From Mycobacterium sp. ITM-2016-00317 (lineage in GTDB: Bacteria > Actinomycetota > Actinomycetes > Mycobacteriales > Mycobacteriaceae): a stretch of 64,000 nt of DNA. The notes below the pieces were generated by a model. That model did not search any database. It had not been told where the DNA came from and saw nothing but the letters and a program-made list of their open reading frames with translations. This document shows, in pieces, positions 26,983-35,879 of this stretch. The first letter of the stretch is position 1. The number at the start of each line of letters is the position of its first letter. The stretch lies in assembly GCF_002968295.1 (NCBI RefSeq), contig NZ_CP134399.1, positions 5,704,001-5,768,000 on the forward strand, in the 5' to 3' direction. Both the position numbers and the translations under genes were made by a program.

Positions 26983-28137
26983 ATGAAGAAGCCTCAGAGA
27001 AATCCCCGCCCCCGCCCTGTCCTTGTCGCCGCGCTGAGCGTTCTCGCGTTGCTGACCGGCTGCACCGGCCTGGAGACCTCTCCCGAGACCACGACCGCCA
27101 CGCCGTCCAGCTCGCGGTCCCCGTTCGAGCCGACGACGACGAGCCCGGCGCCCGCGCCGACCGGCCCGCTGCTGGCCTACCGGGCCGGCGACGAGCTCGG
27201 CGTGGTCGACGGCACCACCGTCACCGCCACCGCGCCCGGCACGTTCGCGCCGTCCAACGACCTGATCACCACCGAGGACGGCCGGTTCGTGTTCTCCCGG
27301 ACCGCCGACGGCCGGCTGGTCACCCTCGAGGTCGCCACCGGCACGGCCGCCACCCGGGAGGTTTCCGTCGGACCCACCCTGGGCACCGCCGGGGGCAGCA
27401 CGATCCTGTGGTGGGAGCAACCGAACCGGTTGATGCGGTTGGACCTGGCCGACCCGGCGTCGCAGCCGGTGCTGCACCAGGTCGTCGAGTTGCCGCCGGT
27501 GGCCGGCGTGCGCCCCGGCGAACCGCGGCTGGTGGTGGCCCGCGGCGGCACCGCGGTCGTGGCGCGGGTGGAGGCGCCGCCGTCGCCGTTCGGCGGACCG
27601 GACACCCTGTACGCGGTCCGCGGCCCCGGTGCGCCGGCGTCGCTGGGCCAGGCCGACGCGAACAGCCCCGTCACGGTGGCCCGGCTCAGCCCCGACGGCG
27701 CGTCCCTGGCCTACGCGCTGTACCGCAGCACCGACAGCTCCTGCGGCACCGCGGCGATCGTCACCTCGGACGCCGACGGGACCCAGCAGACCTACGACGT
27801 GGCCGGTCCCGACCTCGACGCCGGCTCGCGGGTCACCAAGCTGTGGTGGCCGCCGACGGGTGCGCCGAAGCTCAGCCTGACCACGTGGCAGTGCGGGGAA
27901 CCGCAGACCTACCCGCCGGTGGTCTGGCAGGTGACCGACGACCGCATCGCGCAGGGCGACCCGCCGACCTCCGCGTTACAGTCCGCCGAGGTGGCGCCCG
28001 GGCAGCGCGCGTTGATCCTGTCCCACACCGGCACCCCCGGCGATCCGGTCGGCACGCTGGTGTTCGAGGAGAGTTCGCGGCGGTTCTCGATCAAGGACGA
28101 CGTCGACGCGATAGCCGTGATCGCGCCGCCTCCGTAG
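26983..28137 (+). CDS. Lipoprotein with a beta-propeller-like body
   Basis: This 384-residue protein starts with a basic signal peptide and a lipobox (LALLTGC, Cys about residue 27). A Thr/Ser/Pro-rich linker follows, then repeated beta-strand segments of the kind seen in TolB/WD40-like propellers ([14 protein letters not shown] near the middle). It is predicted to sit on the outer face of the membrane. Function unknown. Its TAG stop is part of the -10 box for selO. Confidence 0.65.
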   Translation: MKKPQRNPRPRPVLVAALSVLALLTGCTGLETSPETTTATPSSSRSPFEPTTTSPAPAPTGPLLAYRAGDELGVVDGTTVTATAPGTFAPSNDLITTEDGRFVFSRTADGRLVTLEVATGTAATREVSVGPTLGTAGGSTILWWEQPNRLMRLDLADPASQPVLHQVVELPPVAGVRPGEPRLVVARGGTAVVARVEAPPSPFGGPDTLYAVRGPGAPASLGQADANSPVTVARLSPDGASLAYALYRSTDSSCGTAAIVTSDADGTQQTYDVAGPDLDAGSRVTKLWWPPTGAPKLSLTTWQCGEPQTYPPVVWQVTDDRIAQGDPPTSALQSAEVAPGQRALILSHTGTPGDPVGTLVFEESSRRFSIKDDVDAIAVIAPPP

Positions 28138-28140
28138 TCT
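28135..28140 (+). promoter_or_regulatory. -10 box (TAGTCT) for leaderless selO
   Basis: TAGTCT fits TANNNT and ends 7 nt before the GTG at 28148; its TAG is also the stop codon of the lipoprotein gene. Confidence 0.55.
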
Positions 28141-28147
28141 GGGTGGG

Positions 28148-29605
28148 GTGAGTATCGCGCTGCAGGGCCGATTCGTCGGCGAGCTTCCGGAGCTGGCGGT
28201 GCGGTGGAAAGCCGAAGAGGCGCCCCAGCCGCAACTGCTCGTGCTCAACGAACCCCTCGCCGCCGAACTCGGCCTCGACGTCGACTGGCTGCGCGGACCC
28301 GACGGGCTCGGCCTGCTGGTGGGCACCGCAGTCCCGCAGGACGCGGTCCCGGCCGCGCAGGCCTACGCCGGCCACCAGTTCGGCGGTTTCCAGCCGCGCC
28401 TGGGCGACGGCCGTGCGTTGCTGATCGGCGAGTTCGTCGACCCCGCGGGCCGGCTACGAGACCTGCATCTGAAGGGTTCCGGACGGACCCCGTTCGCCCG
28501 CGGCGGCGACGGCCTGGCCGCGGTCGGGCCGATGTTGCGCGAGTACGTGATCAGCGAGGCGATGCACGCCCTCGGCATCCCGACGACGCGCGCGCTGGCG
28601 GTGGTGTCCACCGGACGGTCGGTGTACCGGGAGACCCCGCTGCCCGGCGCGGTGCTGGCGCGGGTGGCCGCCAGCCATCTGCGGGTCGGCACCTTCCAGT
28701 ACGCGGCGTCGGTGTCCGCGCAGAAGGGCGACACCGACCTGCTGCGCCGCGTCGCCGACCACGCGATCGCCCGCCACCACCCGTCGGCGGCCGAGGCCGA
28801 GAACCCCTATCTGGCGCTGCTGGAGGCGGTCAGCGCGGCGCAGGCGCAGCTGGTCGCGCAGTGGATGCTGGCCGGGTTCATCCACGGCGTGATGAACACC
28901 GACAACATGACGATCTCGGGCGAGACCATCGACTACGGGCCGTGCGCGTTCATGGAGGCGTTCGACCCGTCCACGGTGTACAGCTCGATCGACAGCTGGG
29001 GCCGCTACGCCTACGGCAATCAACCCTCGATCGCGCTGTGGAATCTCGCCCGGTTCGCCGAAACCCTGCTGCCGCTGCTCGACGCGGACACCGGCCGGGC
29101 GATCGAGAAGGCCGAAGCCTCGCTGGGGGCGTTCCAGGAGCTCTACGAGACGGCCTGGACGGACGGCATGCGCGCCAAGCTGGGTGTCCCGTCCGCGTCG
29201 ACCGAGGACCTCAACCCGCTGATCGAGGCCCTGCTGACCCAGATGCAGCAGAGCCAGATCGACCACACGTCGTTCTACCGGAAGCTGGCCGCCGCGGCCC
29301 GCGGCGACGCCGAACCGGCGCGCGGTGAGTTCATCGACCTCGCCGCGTTCGACGACTGGCTGGCGCGCTGGCGCGCGCTGGGTCCCAACGCCGCGGTAAT
29401 GGACCGCGTCAATCCCGTCTACATCCCGCGCAACCACCTGGTCGAGGAAGCGCTCACCGCGGCCACCGGCGGCGACCTGGACCCGCTACGCCGGCTGCTC
29501 GACGCGATCAGTTCGCCGTACGACGAGCGGCCCGGACTGGAGCGGTACGCACAGCCCGGCGAGAAGGAGTTCAGCGCCTCGTTCCGAACATTCTGTGGGA
29601 CATGA
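28148..29605 (+). CDS. selO: Protein adenylyltransferase SelO (YdiU/UPF0061)
   Basis: This 485-residue pseudokinase-fold enzyme transfers AMP from ATP to Ser/Thr/Tyr of target proteins in redox defence. The core family segments are present: [54 protein letters not shown] and GVMNTDNM with the catalytic Asp, then [13 protein letters not shown]. The GTG start, with a -10 box 7 nt before it, implies a leaderless message. Confidence 0.9.
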   Translation: MSIALQGRFVGELPELAVRWKAEEAPQPQLLVLNEPLAAELGLDVDWLRGPDGLGLLVGTAVPQDAVPAAQAYAGHQFGGFQPRLGDGRALLIGEFVDPAGRLRDLHLKGSGRTPFARGGDGLAAVGPMLREYVISEAMHALGIPTTRALAVVSTGRSVYRETPLPGAVLARVAASHLRVGTFQYAASVSAQKGDTDLLRRVADHAIARHHPSAAEAENPYLALLEAVSAAQAQLVAQWMLAGFIHGVMNTDNMTISGETIDYGPCAFMEAFDPSTVYSSIDSWGRYAYGNQPSIALWNLARFAETLLPLLDADTGRAIEKAEASLGAFQELYETAWTDGMRAKLGVPSASTEDLNPLIEALLTQMQQSQIDHTSFYRKLAAAARGDAEPARGEFIDLAAFDDWLARWRALGPNAAVMDRVNPVYIPRNHLVEEALTAATGGDLDPLRRLLDAISSPYDERPGLERYAQPGEKEFSASFRTFCGT

Positions 29606-29616
29606 CACACCCGGCG

Positions 29617-29622
29617 TAGCGT
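29617..29622 (+). promoter_or_regulatory. -10 box (TAGCGT) for the leaderless WS/DGAT gene
   Basis: TAGCGT fits TANNNT and ends 7 nt before the GTG at 29630, the same geometry as at selO. Confidence 0.55.
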
Positions 29623-29629
29623 TCCTTCC

Positions 29630-31047
29630 GTGAGCGCCGACACCGTCCGCCTGGGACTCCAGGATCTGATGTTCATCTACGGCGAGACGTCGAGCTCGAA
29701 GATGCATGTCGGCGGGCTGATGCCGTTCACGCCGCCGACGGGCGCGTCGCCGGATTTCCTGCGCGGGTTGATCGACGACGCCCGCGGCCACGAGGTGGTG
29801 GCTCCGTGGAACCGCAAGCTGGCCAACCCGCGGCTCCAGTACAGCCCGCTGCACAGCTGGGTGGTCGACGAGGACTTCGACTTCGACTACCACGTCCGGC
29901 GCTCGGCGCTGGCCAGCCCGGGCGACGAGCGCGAGCTGGGCATTCTGGTGTCCCGGCTGCACAGCAATCATCTCGACCTCACCCGGCCGCCGTGGGAGCT
30001 GCACTTCATCGAAGGCCTGGAGGACGGGCGGTTCGCGCTGTACCTGAAGATCCACCACGCGCTCGTCGACGGCTACACCGCGATGCGGATGCTGGGGCGC
30101 AGCCTGTCCCCCGATCCGAGCGCCCGGGAGAGCCGGATGATCTTCAACATCCCGATGCCCGAGCGGACCAGACGGGAGGCCGGCGCACCCACCAATCCGC
30201 TGACGACGGCGCTGCGGACCATCGGCGGGGTCGGCTCGGCGGTGACCGGCGGGGTCAGCGCTGCGGTGGATCTGGCCTCGGCGCTGGTAAACACCCAGCT
30301 CAGGCGTGACGGCGACTACGGCAGCATCTCCGGTTCGGCGTCGGCGCCGCACAGCATCCTCAATGCGCGGATCACCCGCAACCGCCGATTCGCCACTCAG
30401 CAGTACGAGTTCGACCGGCTCAAGAAGGTGAGCGCGCGCGAGGGCGCGACCATCAACGACGTCGCGCTGGCCGTCATCGGCGGTGGGCTTCGCAGGTTCC
30501 TGGCCGAGCTCGACGAACTGCCGGACCGGTCGTTGATCGCGCTGATGCCCGTCAACGTCCGGCCGAAAGGGGACGAGGGCGGCGGCAACTCGGTGGGGGC
30601 GATGCTGGCGCCGCTGGGCACCGACATCGGGGACCCGGTCGAACGGCTGTCGGGCATCACCACGGCCACCCGGGCGGCGAAGGCACAACTGCAGACGATG
30701 TCCCCGGCCGCGATCATCGCCTACAGCGCGGCGCTGCTCGCGCCGGCGGTCAGATCGCCGGCGCCCTGACGGGAGTGAACCCGCCGTGGCCGCACACCTT
30801 CAACCTCGTGGTGTCCAATGTGCCGGGTCCGCGAGAGCGCTTGTACTTCAACGGCTCCCGACTGGAAGCCACCTATCCGGTGTCGATACCGATCCACGGC
30901 ATGGCGCTGAACATCACGCTGCAGAGCTACGCCGACACCGTGAACCTCGGCTTCGTCGGCTGTCGCGACCGACTGCCCAGCCTGCAGCGGCTGGCGGTGT
31001 ACACCGGCGAGGCGCTGACCGAACTCGAGACTGCGGTCGAGGCGTAG
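29630..31047 (+). pseudogene. WS/DGAT wax ester synthase / diacylglycerol acyltransferase, frameshifted near 30750
   Basis: The first frame (29630-30769) covers the N-terminal acyltransferase half. It has the catalytic HHxxxDG motif intact (IHHALVDG) and the usual LMPVNVRP. The second frame (ending 31047) encodes the normal C-terminal part (NPPWPHTFNLVVSNVPGPRE, SIPIHGMALNITLQSY). Joining them needs a 1-nt insertion (or loss of two) around 30745-30755, where LLAPA should continue into IAGALTGVN. The combined length of about 470 residues is normal for the family, which makes triacylglycerol or wax esters from acyl-CoA. Sequencing error and genuine inactivation cannot be separated here. Confidence 0.85.
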
Positions 31048-31084
31048 CCCGCCGACTGCGAATCCTGCAGGTCCGGGATCTTAA

Positions 31085-31114
31085 TTGTCGCTTCCCAGCT
31101 TGGGCATCTACCGT
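31085..31114 (+). promoter_or_regulatory. Promoter (TTGTCG, 18-bp spacer, TACCGT) for a leaderless aminotransferase message
   Basis: A -35-like TTGTCG (31085-31090) and a TANNNT -10 box (31109-31114) are 18 bp apart. The -10 ends 6 nt before the GTG at 31121. A TTG start inside the -35 element is therefore unlikely. Confidence 0.55.
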
Positions 31115-31120
31115 TTCCCT

Positions 31121-32518
31121 GTGCTCAACGAAACGCTGGACGACACCGGCCTGCTGCCCAACGGACTGACCGTCGAGGCCGCCCGCAAAGAGGCCGCCCG
31201 CACCTATGAACTGGACCGCGCCCACGTGTTCCATTCCTGGTCCGCGCAGGCCGAGATCTCCCCGATGACGATCGTGGCCGCCGAGGGCTGCCACGTGTGG
31301 GACGGGGACGGCAACAAACTGCTCGACTTCTCCTCGATGCTGGTCAACACCAACATCGGGCACCAACACCCCAAGGTCGTGGCCGCGATCGCCGAGCAGG
31401 CCGCGAAGTTGTGCACCGTGGCCCCCCAGCACGCGAACGACGCCCGCTCGGAGGCGGCCCGGCTGATCGCCGAGCGCACCCCCGGCGAGTTGGACACCAT
31501 CTTCTTCACCAACGGCGGCGCCGACGCCGTCGAGCACGCGGTGCGGATGGCCCGGCTGCACACCGGCCGCTACAAGGTGCTGTCGCGCTACCGCTCCTAC
31601 CACGGCGGCACCGAGACCGCGATCAACCTCACCGGCGACCCCCGCCGCTGGCCCAACGACCACGGCAACGCCGGCGTCGTGCACTTCTTCGGCCCGTTCC
31701 TGTACCGGTCGCAGTTCCACGCCACCACCGAGGCCGAGGAATCCGAGCGCGCGCTCAAGCATCTGCACGACACCATCCGGATGGAAGGCCCGAACACCAT
31801 CGCGGCCATCATCCTGGAGTCGATCCCGGGCACCGCGGGCATCATGGTGCCCCCACCCGGCTACGTCGCCGGCGTGCGCGAACTCTGCGACGAGTACGGC
31901 ATCATGTTCATCGCCGACGAGGTGATGGCGGGCTTCGGCCGCAGCGGGAAGTGGTTCTCCATCAACCACTTCGACGTCACCCCCGATCTGCTGACCTTCG
32001 CCAAGGGCGTCAACTCCGGGTATGTGCCCCTCGGCGGTGTGGCGATCAGCCCCGCCATCGCCGAGACCTTCGCCCACCGCGCGTACCCCGGTGGCCTGAC
32101 CTACTCGGGGCACCCGTTGGCGACCGCCGCCGCGGTGGCGACGATCAATGCGATGGCCGAGGAGGGCATCGTCGAGAACGCGGCCCGCGTCGGCGCCGAG
32201 GTGATCGGCCCCGGCCTGCGCGACATCGCCGCACGGCACCGGTGCGTCGGCGAGGTGCGCGGCGCCGGGGTGTTCTGGGCGGTCGAACTCGTCGCCGACC
32301 AGGACACCCGCGAGCCCCTGGCGCCGTACGGAAGTTCCAGTGCGGCAATGAACTCGGTGATCGGCGAGTGCAAGAAGCTCGGCCTGCTGCCGTTCGCGAA
32401 CTACAACCGCATCCACGTGGTGCCGCCGTGCATCATCACCGACGAGCAGGCCCGCGAAGGGCTCGCACTGCTCGACCGTGCCCTCGACGTGGCCGACGCG
32501 GCGCTGGACAACGGTTAA
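31121..32518 (+). CDS. PLP-dependent class III aminotransferase (taurine-pyruvate-like)
   Basis: This 465-residue fold-type I enzyme has the usual motifs: the PLP-binding TNGGADAVEHAVRMAR, IADEVMAGFGRSGKW with the pyridine-binding Asp, and the Schiff-base Lys in LLTFAKGVNSGYVPLGGVA. The closest match I recognise is taurine-pyruvate or omega-amino-acid:pyruvate aminotransferase-like proteins, so an amino donor with a distal amino group is likely. The start is placed at the GTG at 31121 from the promoter position. It converges with the next gene and shares the TTAA of both stop codons. Confidence 0.85.
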   Translation: MLNETLDDTGLLPNGLTVEAARKEAARTYELDRAHVFHSWSAQAEISPMTIVAAEGCHVWDGDGNKLLDFSSMLVNTNIGHQHPKVVAAIAEQAAKLCTVAPQHANDARSEAARLIAERTPGELDTIFFTNGGADAVEHAVRMARLHTGRYKVLSRYRSYHGGTETAINLTGDPRRWPNDHGNAGVVHFFGPFLYRSQFHATTEAEESERALKHLHDTIRMEGPNTIAAIILESIPGTAGIMVPPPGYVAGVRELCDEYGIMFIADEVMAGFGRSGKWFSINHFDVTPDLLTFAKGVNSGYVPLGGVAISPAIAETFAHRAYPGGLTYSGHPLATAAAVATINAMAEEGIVENAARVGAEVIGPGLRDIAARHRCVGEVRGAGVFWAVELVADQDTREPLAPYGSSSAAMNSVIGECKKLGLLPFANYNRIHVVPPCIITDEQAREGLALLDRALDVADAALDNG

Positions 32519-33165
32519 CCAAGTTCGCCGCTGATCCCCCGCTCGAGCGCGGCGCGGGCACGTTCGGGAAGCACCAGCAGCCCGTCGAGTTCGCGCCGTG
32601 CCAGCCGGTAGGCGCGCTCCCGTTCCTGTTGCGTGGCAGCCGAATCGGCGGCCGTCCGCAGCAGCCTCTGAGCCCGGGCCAGGCGCTGCTGTTCCTCGCC
32701 GGTGAATCCTGAGCGCCTGCGCCGTAACGCCTCCGCCTCGGCGATGTCGAACGCGGTGACGTACTCCTGCACCGCGCCCAGGTAGTCGCGCGTGGCGTCG
32801 CGGTCGTCGACGAGGTCGGCGACGTCCGCGGGCCGCAGGAAATCGACACGCAGCTTCGCCCGGTGGAAACGCTCGGTCAGCGGATCACGCAGGTCCGTCA
32901 TCATCGGGCAGTCCAGCACCTTGGCGACGTCGAGTTCGTATTCCAGCCACCGGGTGTCCGTCCGGTCGTGCTCCTCGATTGCGCGGCGGATCACCCTGCG
33001 CTGCGCCGCCGTGGGGTCGCCGGCCTGCGTGATCTCGGCGGGCTGGGCGACGGGACCGGACTGGCGTCCGCGCAGCGCGGTGAACCCCCGGAACGCGGCG
33101 TAGACCGCGCCGATCAGCGGCACCAGCACGAGCATCAACTCGAGCAGTCTGATGACCAATCCCAT
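32515..33165 (-). CDS. Membrane-anchored coiled-coil protein
   Basis: This 216-residue protein has one N-terminal hydrophobic helix (LLELMLVLVPLIGAVYAAF), then about 180 charged helical residues. They include RRAIEEHDRTDTRWLEYELDVAKVLDCPMMTDLRDPLTERFHRAK. This resembles a conserved actinobacterial membrane-anchored protein of unknown role. The ATG at 33165 gives the membrane helix at the very N-terminus; longer upstream frames are not homologous. Confidence 0.6.
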   Translation of the reverse strand: MGLVIRLLELMLVLVPLIGAVYAAFRGFTALRGRQSGPVAQPAEITQAGDPTAAQRRVIRRAIEEHDRTDTRWLEYELDVAKVLDCPMMTDLRDPLTERFHRAKLRVDFLRPADVADLVDDRDATRDYLGAVQEYVTAFDIAEAEALRRRRSGFTGEEQQRLARAQRLLRTAADSAATQQERERAYRLARRELDGLLVLPERARAALERGISGELG

Positions 33166-33267
33166 TGGGCCAGCATGCCACCGCGCCGACCAGTGCTGAT
33201 GCGACCGCGGGAGCACGGTCACAAATTGGGTGGTTTCGATTCCCCCCTGCCCGGCAACATTCCTGTC

Positions 33268-33693
33268 ATGCGAAACAAGACCTCAACCCCGCGAATCATC
33301 AGCTCGTTCCTCTTTGCGGGCGCTGCGGCGACGGCGATCGCAACTGCGCCCCTGACGTTTGCCCAGCCGGCGCCTCCCCCGTGCTTCAACCCGGACGGCA
33401 CGCCGTGCGCGGTGAACGGCACCGCAGGCCCCGGCGGCGCTGCCGGCGCCATCCCGGGCGGTCCCGCAGGTGAGGCCGGTCCCGGCGGCGCCTCCGGCGT
33501 CATCCCCGGCGGTCCCGCAGGTGAAGCCGGTCCCGGCGGCGCGTCCGGCGTCATCCCCGGCGGTCCCGCAGGTGCGGCCGGACCGGGTGGCGCCAGCGGC
33601 GCGATCCCCGGCGGTCCGTCCGGCACCGCCGGACCTGACGGCGCCGCCGGCTGTATCCCGGGCATCGGGTGCGCCACCATTCCCGCGCCGTGA
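33268..33693 (+). CDS. Secreted collagen-like glycine-proline repeat protein
   Basis: This 141-residue protein has a signal peptide (about residues 1-32, ending TFAQPAPP). A Cys pair follows (CFNPDGTPC), then about four and a half tandem 17-residue repeats of the form AGPGGASGVIPGGPAGE, and a Cys-Gly end (CIPGIGC). Gly recurs at short intervals with Pro, like a triple-helix or a polyproline II wall polymer. It probably sits in or on the envelope. A strong terminator follows. Confidence 0.7.
   Translation: MRNKTSTPRIISSFLFAGAAATAIATAPLTFAQPAPPPCFNPDGTPCAVNGTAGPGGAAGAIPGGPAGEAGPGGASGVIPGGPAGEAGPGGASGVIPGGPAGAAGPGGASGAIPGGPSGTAGPDGAAGCIPGIGCATIPAP
33424..33663 (+). repeat. Tandem 51-bp repeat encoding the 17-residue collagen-like unit
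   Basis: Full units at 33424-33474, 33475-33525, 33526-33576 and 33577-33627 plus a diverged partial unit to about 33663. Units 2 and 3 are nearly identical, so copy number may vary between strains by slippage. Confidence 0.8.
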
Positions 33694-33736
33694 GCTGACG
33701 CCGCATGAGCTGACTGACTGAGTAACACCGTCTCTC

Positions 33737-33772
33737 CGGAAGGGTCGGGCCCCCAGGGGCCCGGCCCTTCCG
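33737..33772 (+). terminator. Strong hairpin terminator after the collagen-like gene
   Basis: A stem of about 17 bp (GGAAGGGTCGGGCCCC pairing with its complement, with one G-U) and a very small loop. It is the strongest hairpin I found in the window. Confidence 0.75.
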
Positions 33773-33783
33773 TGCTGTTCAGC

Positions 33784-33789
33784 TAACGT
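33784..33789 (+). promoter_or_regulatory. -10 box (TAACGT) for the amidohydrolase operon
   Basis: TAACGT fits TANNNT and lies just after the terminator. It would give a short leader of about 20 nt that includes the GAGGAGG site at 33802-33808. Confidence 0.4.
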
Positions 33790-33816
33790 GTGGCGGAACA
33801 CGAGGAGGTAGCCACG

Positions 33817-35103
33817 ATGGCTGAGGCCGGTTCCACGGGACGACGTCTGCTGATCAAGAACGTGAGAATCTTCGACGGTCTCTCCGACCGGGTGATCGAC
33901 GGCCACGTGTTGATCGAGGGACGCACCATCGCCGCGGTGGAGACGTCGCCGGTGGCGGAGACCGACAACACCACCGTGCTCGACGGTGGCGGGCGCACCC
34001 TCATGCCCGGCATGAGCGACGCGCACATCCACCTCGTCGGGATGGCGAATACGCTGCTCGATCTCGCCATGGGATCGCAGACGCAACTGGCCGCGGCCAC
34101 CCTGGCCGCGGCGAAGGACACGCTGCTGCGCGGCTTCACCACCGTGCGTGACATGGCCGGCGACACCGTCGGCATCAAAAAGGTCATCGACGCCAGGCCC
34201 GAGCTCGGTCCGCGGATCTACCCGAGCCAGGCCGCGATCTCCCAGACCGGCGGCCACGGAGACTTCGGCTTCGTCTACGAGACACCAACCGCCCTGGGCG
34301 GCAACGAGTCCCGCGCCGAGGAGATCGGCTTCATGCGGGTAGCCGACGGGGCCGACCGGGTGCTGGCCGCGGTCCGCGAACAGCTGAAGCTGGGCGCCTC
34401 GCAGATCAAGCTGATGGTCGGCGGCGGCGCCGCGTCGCTGTACGACCCGCTCTACACGGTGCAGTTCACCGAGCCGGAGCTACGGGCCGCGGTGCAGGCC
34501 GCCGAGGATTACGGCACCTACGTCGCCACCCACGTGTACAACGTGACCGGGATCCGACGCGCGGTCGAGGCCGGTGTGAAGTCCATCGAGCACGGACATC
34601 TCGCCGACGAACCCACCATCGCGATGCTCGCCGAGCGCGGCGTCTGGCTGTCGACGCAGCCCTTCGCCGAACACGACCACAGCTTCCTCAATCCCGACAG
34701 CGCCGAGAAGAACCGGGAGATCTGCTCGGGCACCGACCAGCTGTACGGCTGGGCCACCAAGCACGGCGTGAAGGTCGCGTGGGGAACGGATTTGCTGTTC
34801 GAACCCGAACACGACGACCTGCAGAGCGCGATGGCCGTCCGCCTCGGCGAGTACATGACGACCGTCGACGCGTTGCGGCTGCTCACCTCCGGCAACGCCG
34901 AACTGTTCCGGCTCGCCGGCGAACGCGACCCGTACAAAGCCGCCCGGCTGGGCGAGATCACACCGGGCGCGTGGGCCGACGTGCTGCTCGTCGACGGGGA
35001 TCCCACCACGGACCTGGCCCTGCTGGGCGACCCGAGCGCCAACCTGGCGGTCATCGTCAAGGACGGAGTGGTCGTCAAAAACCAGCTGCCTGCCTTACCG
35101 TGA
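33817..35103 (+). CDS. Metal-dependent amidohydrolase (imidazolonepropionase/prolidase-like)
   Basis: This 428-residue TIM-barrel enzyme has the binuclear metal set: HxH in SDAHIHLVGM, the carbamylated Lys in QIKLMVGGGA, His in ATHVYNV and IEHGHL, and Asp in WGTDLLFEP. Relatives of this subgroup hydrolyse Xaa-Pro dipeptides or cyclic amides. An ideal GAGGAGG site precedes the ATG at 33817. Its stop overlaps the start of the SDR gene (GTGA). Confidence 0.8.
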   Translation: MAEAGSTGRRLLIKNVRIFDGLSDRVIDGHVLIEGRTIAAVETSPVAETDNTTVLDGGGRTLMPGMSDAHIHLVGMANTLLDLAMGSQTQLAAATLAAAKDTLLRGFTTVRDMAGDTVGIKKVIDARPELGPRIYPSQAAISQTGGHGDFGFVYETPTALGGNESRAEEIGFMRVADGADRVLAAVREQLKLGASQIKLMVGGGAASLYDPLYTVQFTEPELRAAVQAAEDYGTYVATHVYNVTGIRRAVEAGVKSIEHGHLADEPTIAMLAERGVWLSTQPFAEHDHSFLNPDSAEKNREICSGTDQLYGWATKHGVKVAWGTDLLFEPEHDDLQSAMAVRLGEYMTTVDALRLLTSGNAELFRLAGERDPYKAARLGEITPGAWADVLLVDGDPTTDLALLGDPSANLAVIVKDGVVVKNQLPALP

Positions 35104-35879
35104 CGGGCGTGACCTCCCGCGTTCCGGTGACACTGCTCGAGGGCCGCACGGTGATCGTCACCGGTGCGGCGCGGGGTGTCGGCAAGGGCATCGCGTCGGC
35201 GCTGGTCGAGCGCGGGGCGTCGGTGCTGGCGGTGGACCGGGACGCCGGACTGCTTGGTGAGACGGCCGACCAGCTGGGGCCTTCGGTGCGTCCGCTGGTG
35301 GCGGATCTGCGCGAGCGGGACTGCGCACGGCGCATCGTGGCCGCCGCGGTCGACGCGTTCGGCACCGTGCACGGTCTGGTGAACAACGCGATCGCCACCA
35401 ACGAACCGAAACCTTTCCAGGACATCACCCGCGAGGACTACGACCTGGTCTTCGACACGGGCCCGCGGGCCACCTTCGAGTTGATGCAGGCGGCGTACCC
35501 GACCCTGGCGGGCAACGGCGGCGGCAGCATCGTCAACCTCGGTTCCGGTTCAGGCACCCTGGGCAAACCGAAGTTCGGTGCCTACGCCGGTGCCAAGGAG
35601 GCGATCCGCGGGATCTCCAAAGCCGCAGCGATGGAGTGGGCCAGGGACGGCGTGCGGGTCAACGTGGTGTGCCCGTTCGCCGAGTCGGACGGCGTCCGGG
35701 CGTGGCGGGAGATGGCGCCCGAAGCCTACGAGCGGAGCCTGCGCAGTGTGCCGATGGGGCGGCTCGGCGACGTCGGCACCGACATCGGGCCCGTGGTGTG
35801 TTTCCTGCTCAGCGACGAGTCCTCGTACGTCACCGCACAGACGATCATGGTCGACGGCGGGACGGCGGGTTTCCGCTGA
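35100..35879 (+). CDS. Short-chain dehydrogenase/reductase
   Basis: This 259-residue classical SDR has TGAARGVGKGIASAL and the catalytic Tyr/Lys in YAGAKEAIRG. The NAG motif has become NNAIATNE. It starts with the GTG overlapping the amidohydrolase stop, so the two are coupled. The 3' end overlaps the convergent diguanylate cyclase gene by 35 bp. Confidence 0.8.
   Translation: MTGVTSRVPVTLLEGRTVIVTGAARGVGKGIASALVERGASVLAVDRDAGLLGETADQLGPSVRPLVADLRERDCARRIVAAAVDAFGTVHGLVNNAIATNEPKPFQDITREDYDLVFDTGPRATFELMQAAYPTLAGNGGGSIVNLGSGSGTLGKPKFGAYAGAKEAIRGISKAAAMEWARDGVRVNVVCPFAESDGVRAWREMAPEAYERSLRSVPMGRLGDVGTDIGPVVCFLLSDESSYVTAQTIMVDGGTAGFR

Noticed and set aside
31085..31120. TTG at 31085 as the aminotransferase start
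   Set aside because: It falls on the likely -35 box and has no ribosome-binding site; the GTG at 31121 fits the promoter.
33424..33663. Possible CRISPR-like array
   Set aside because: The direct repeats are contiguous with no spacers and keep frame within a coding sequence; it is a protein repeat.
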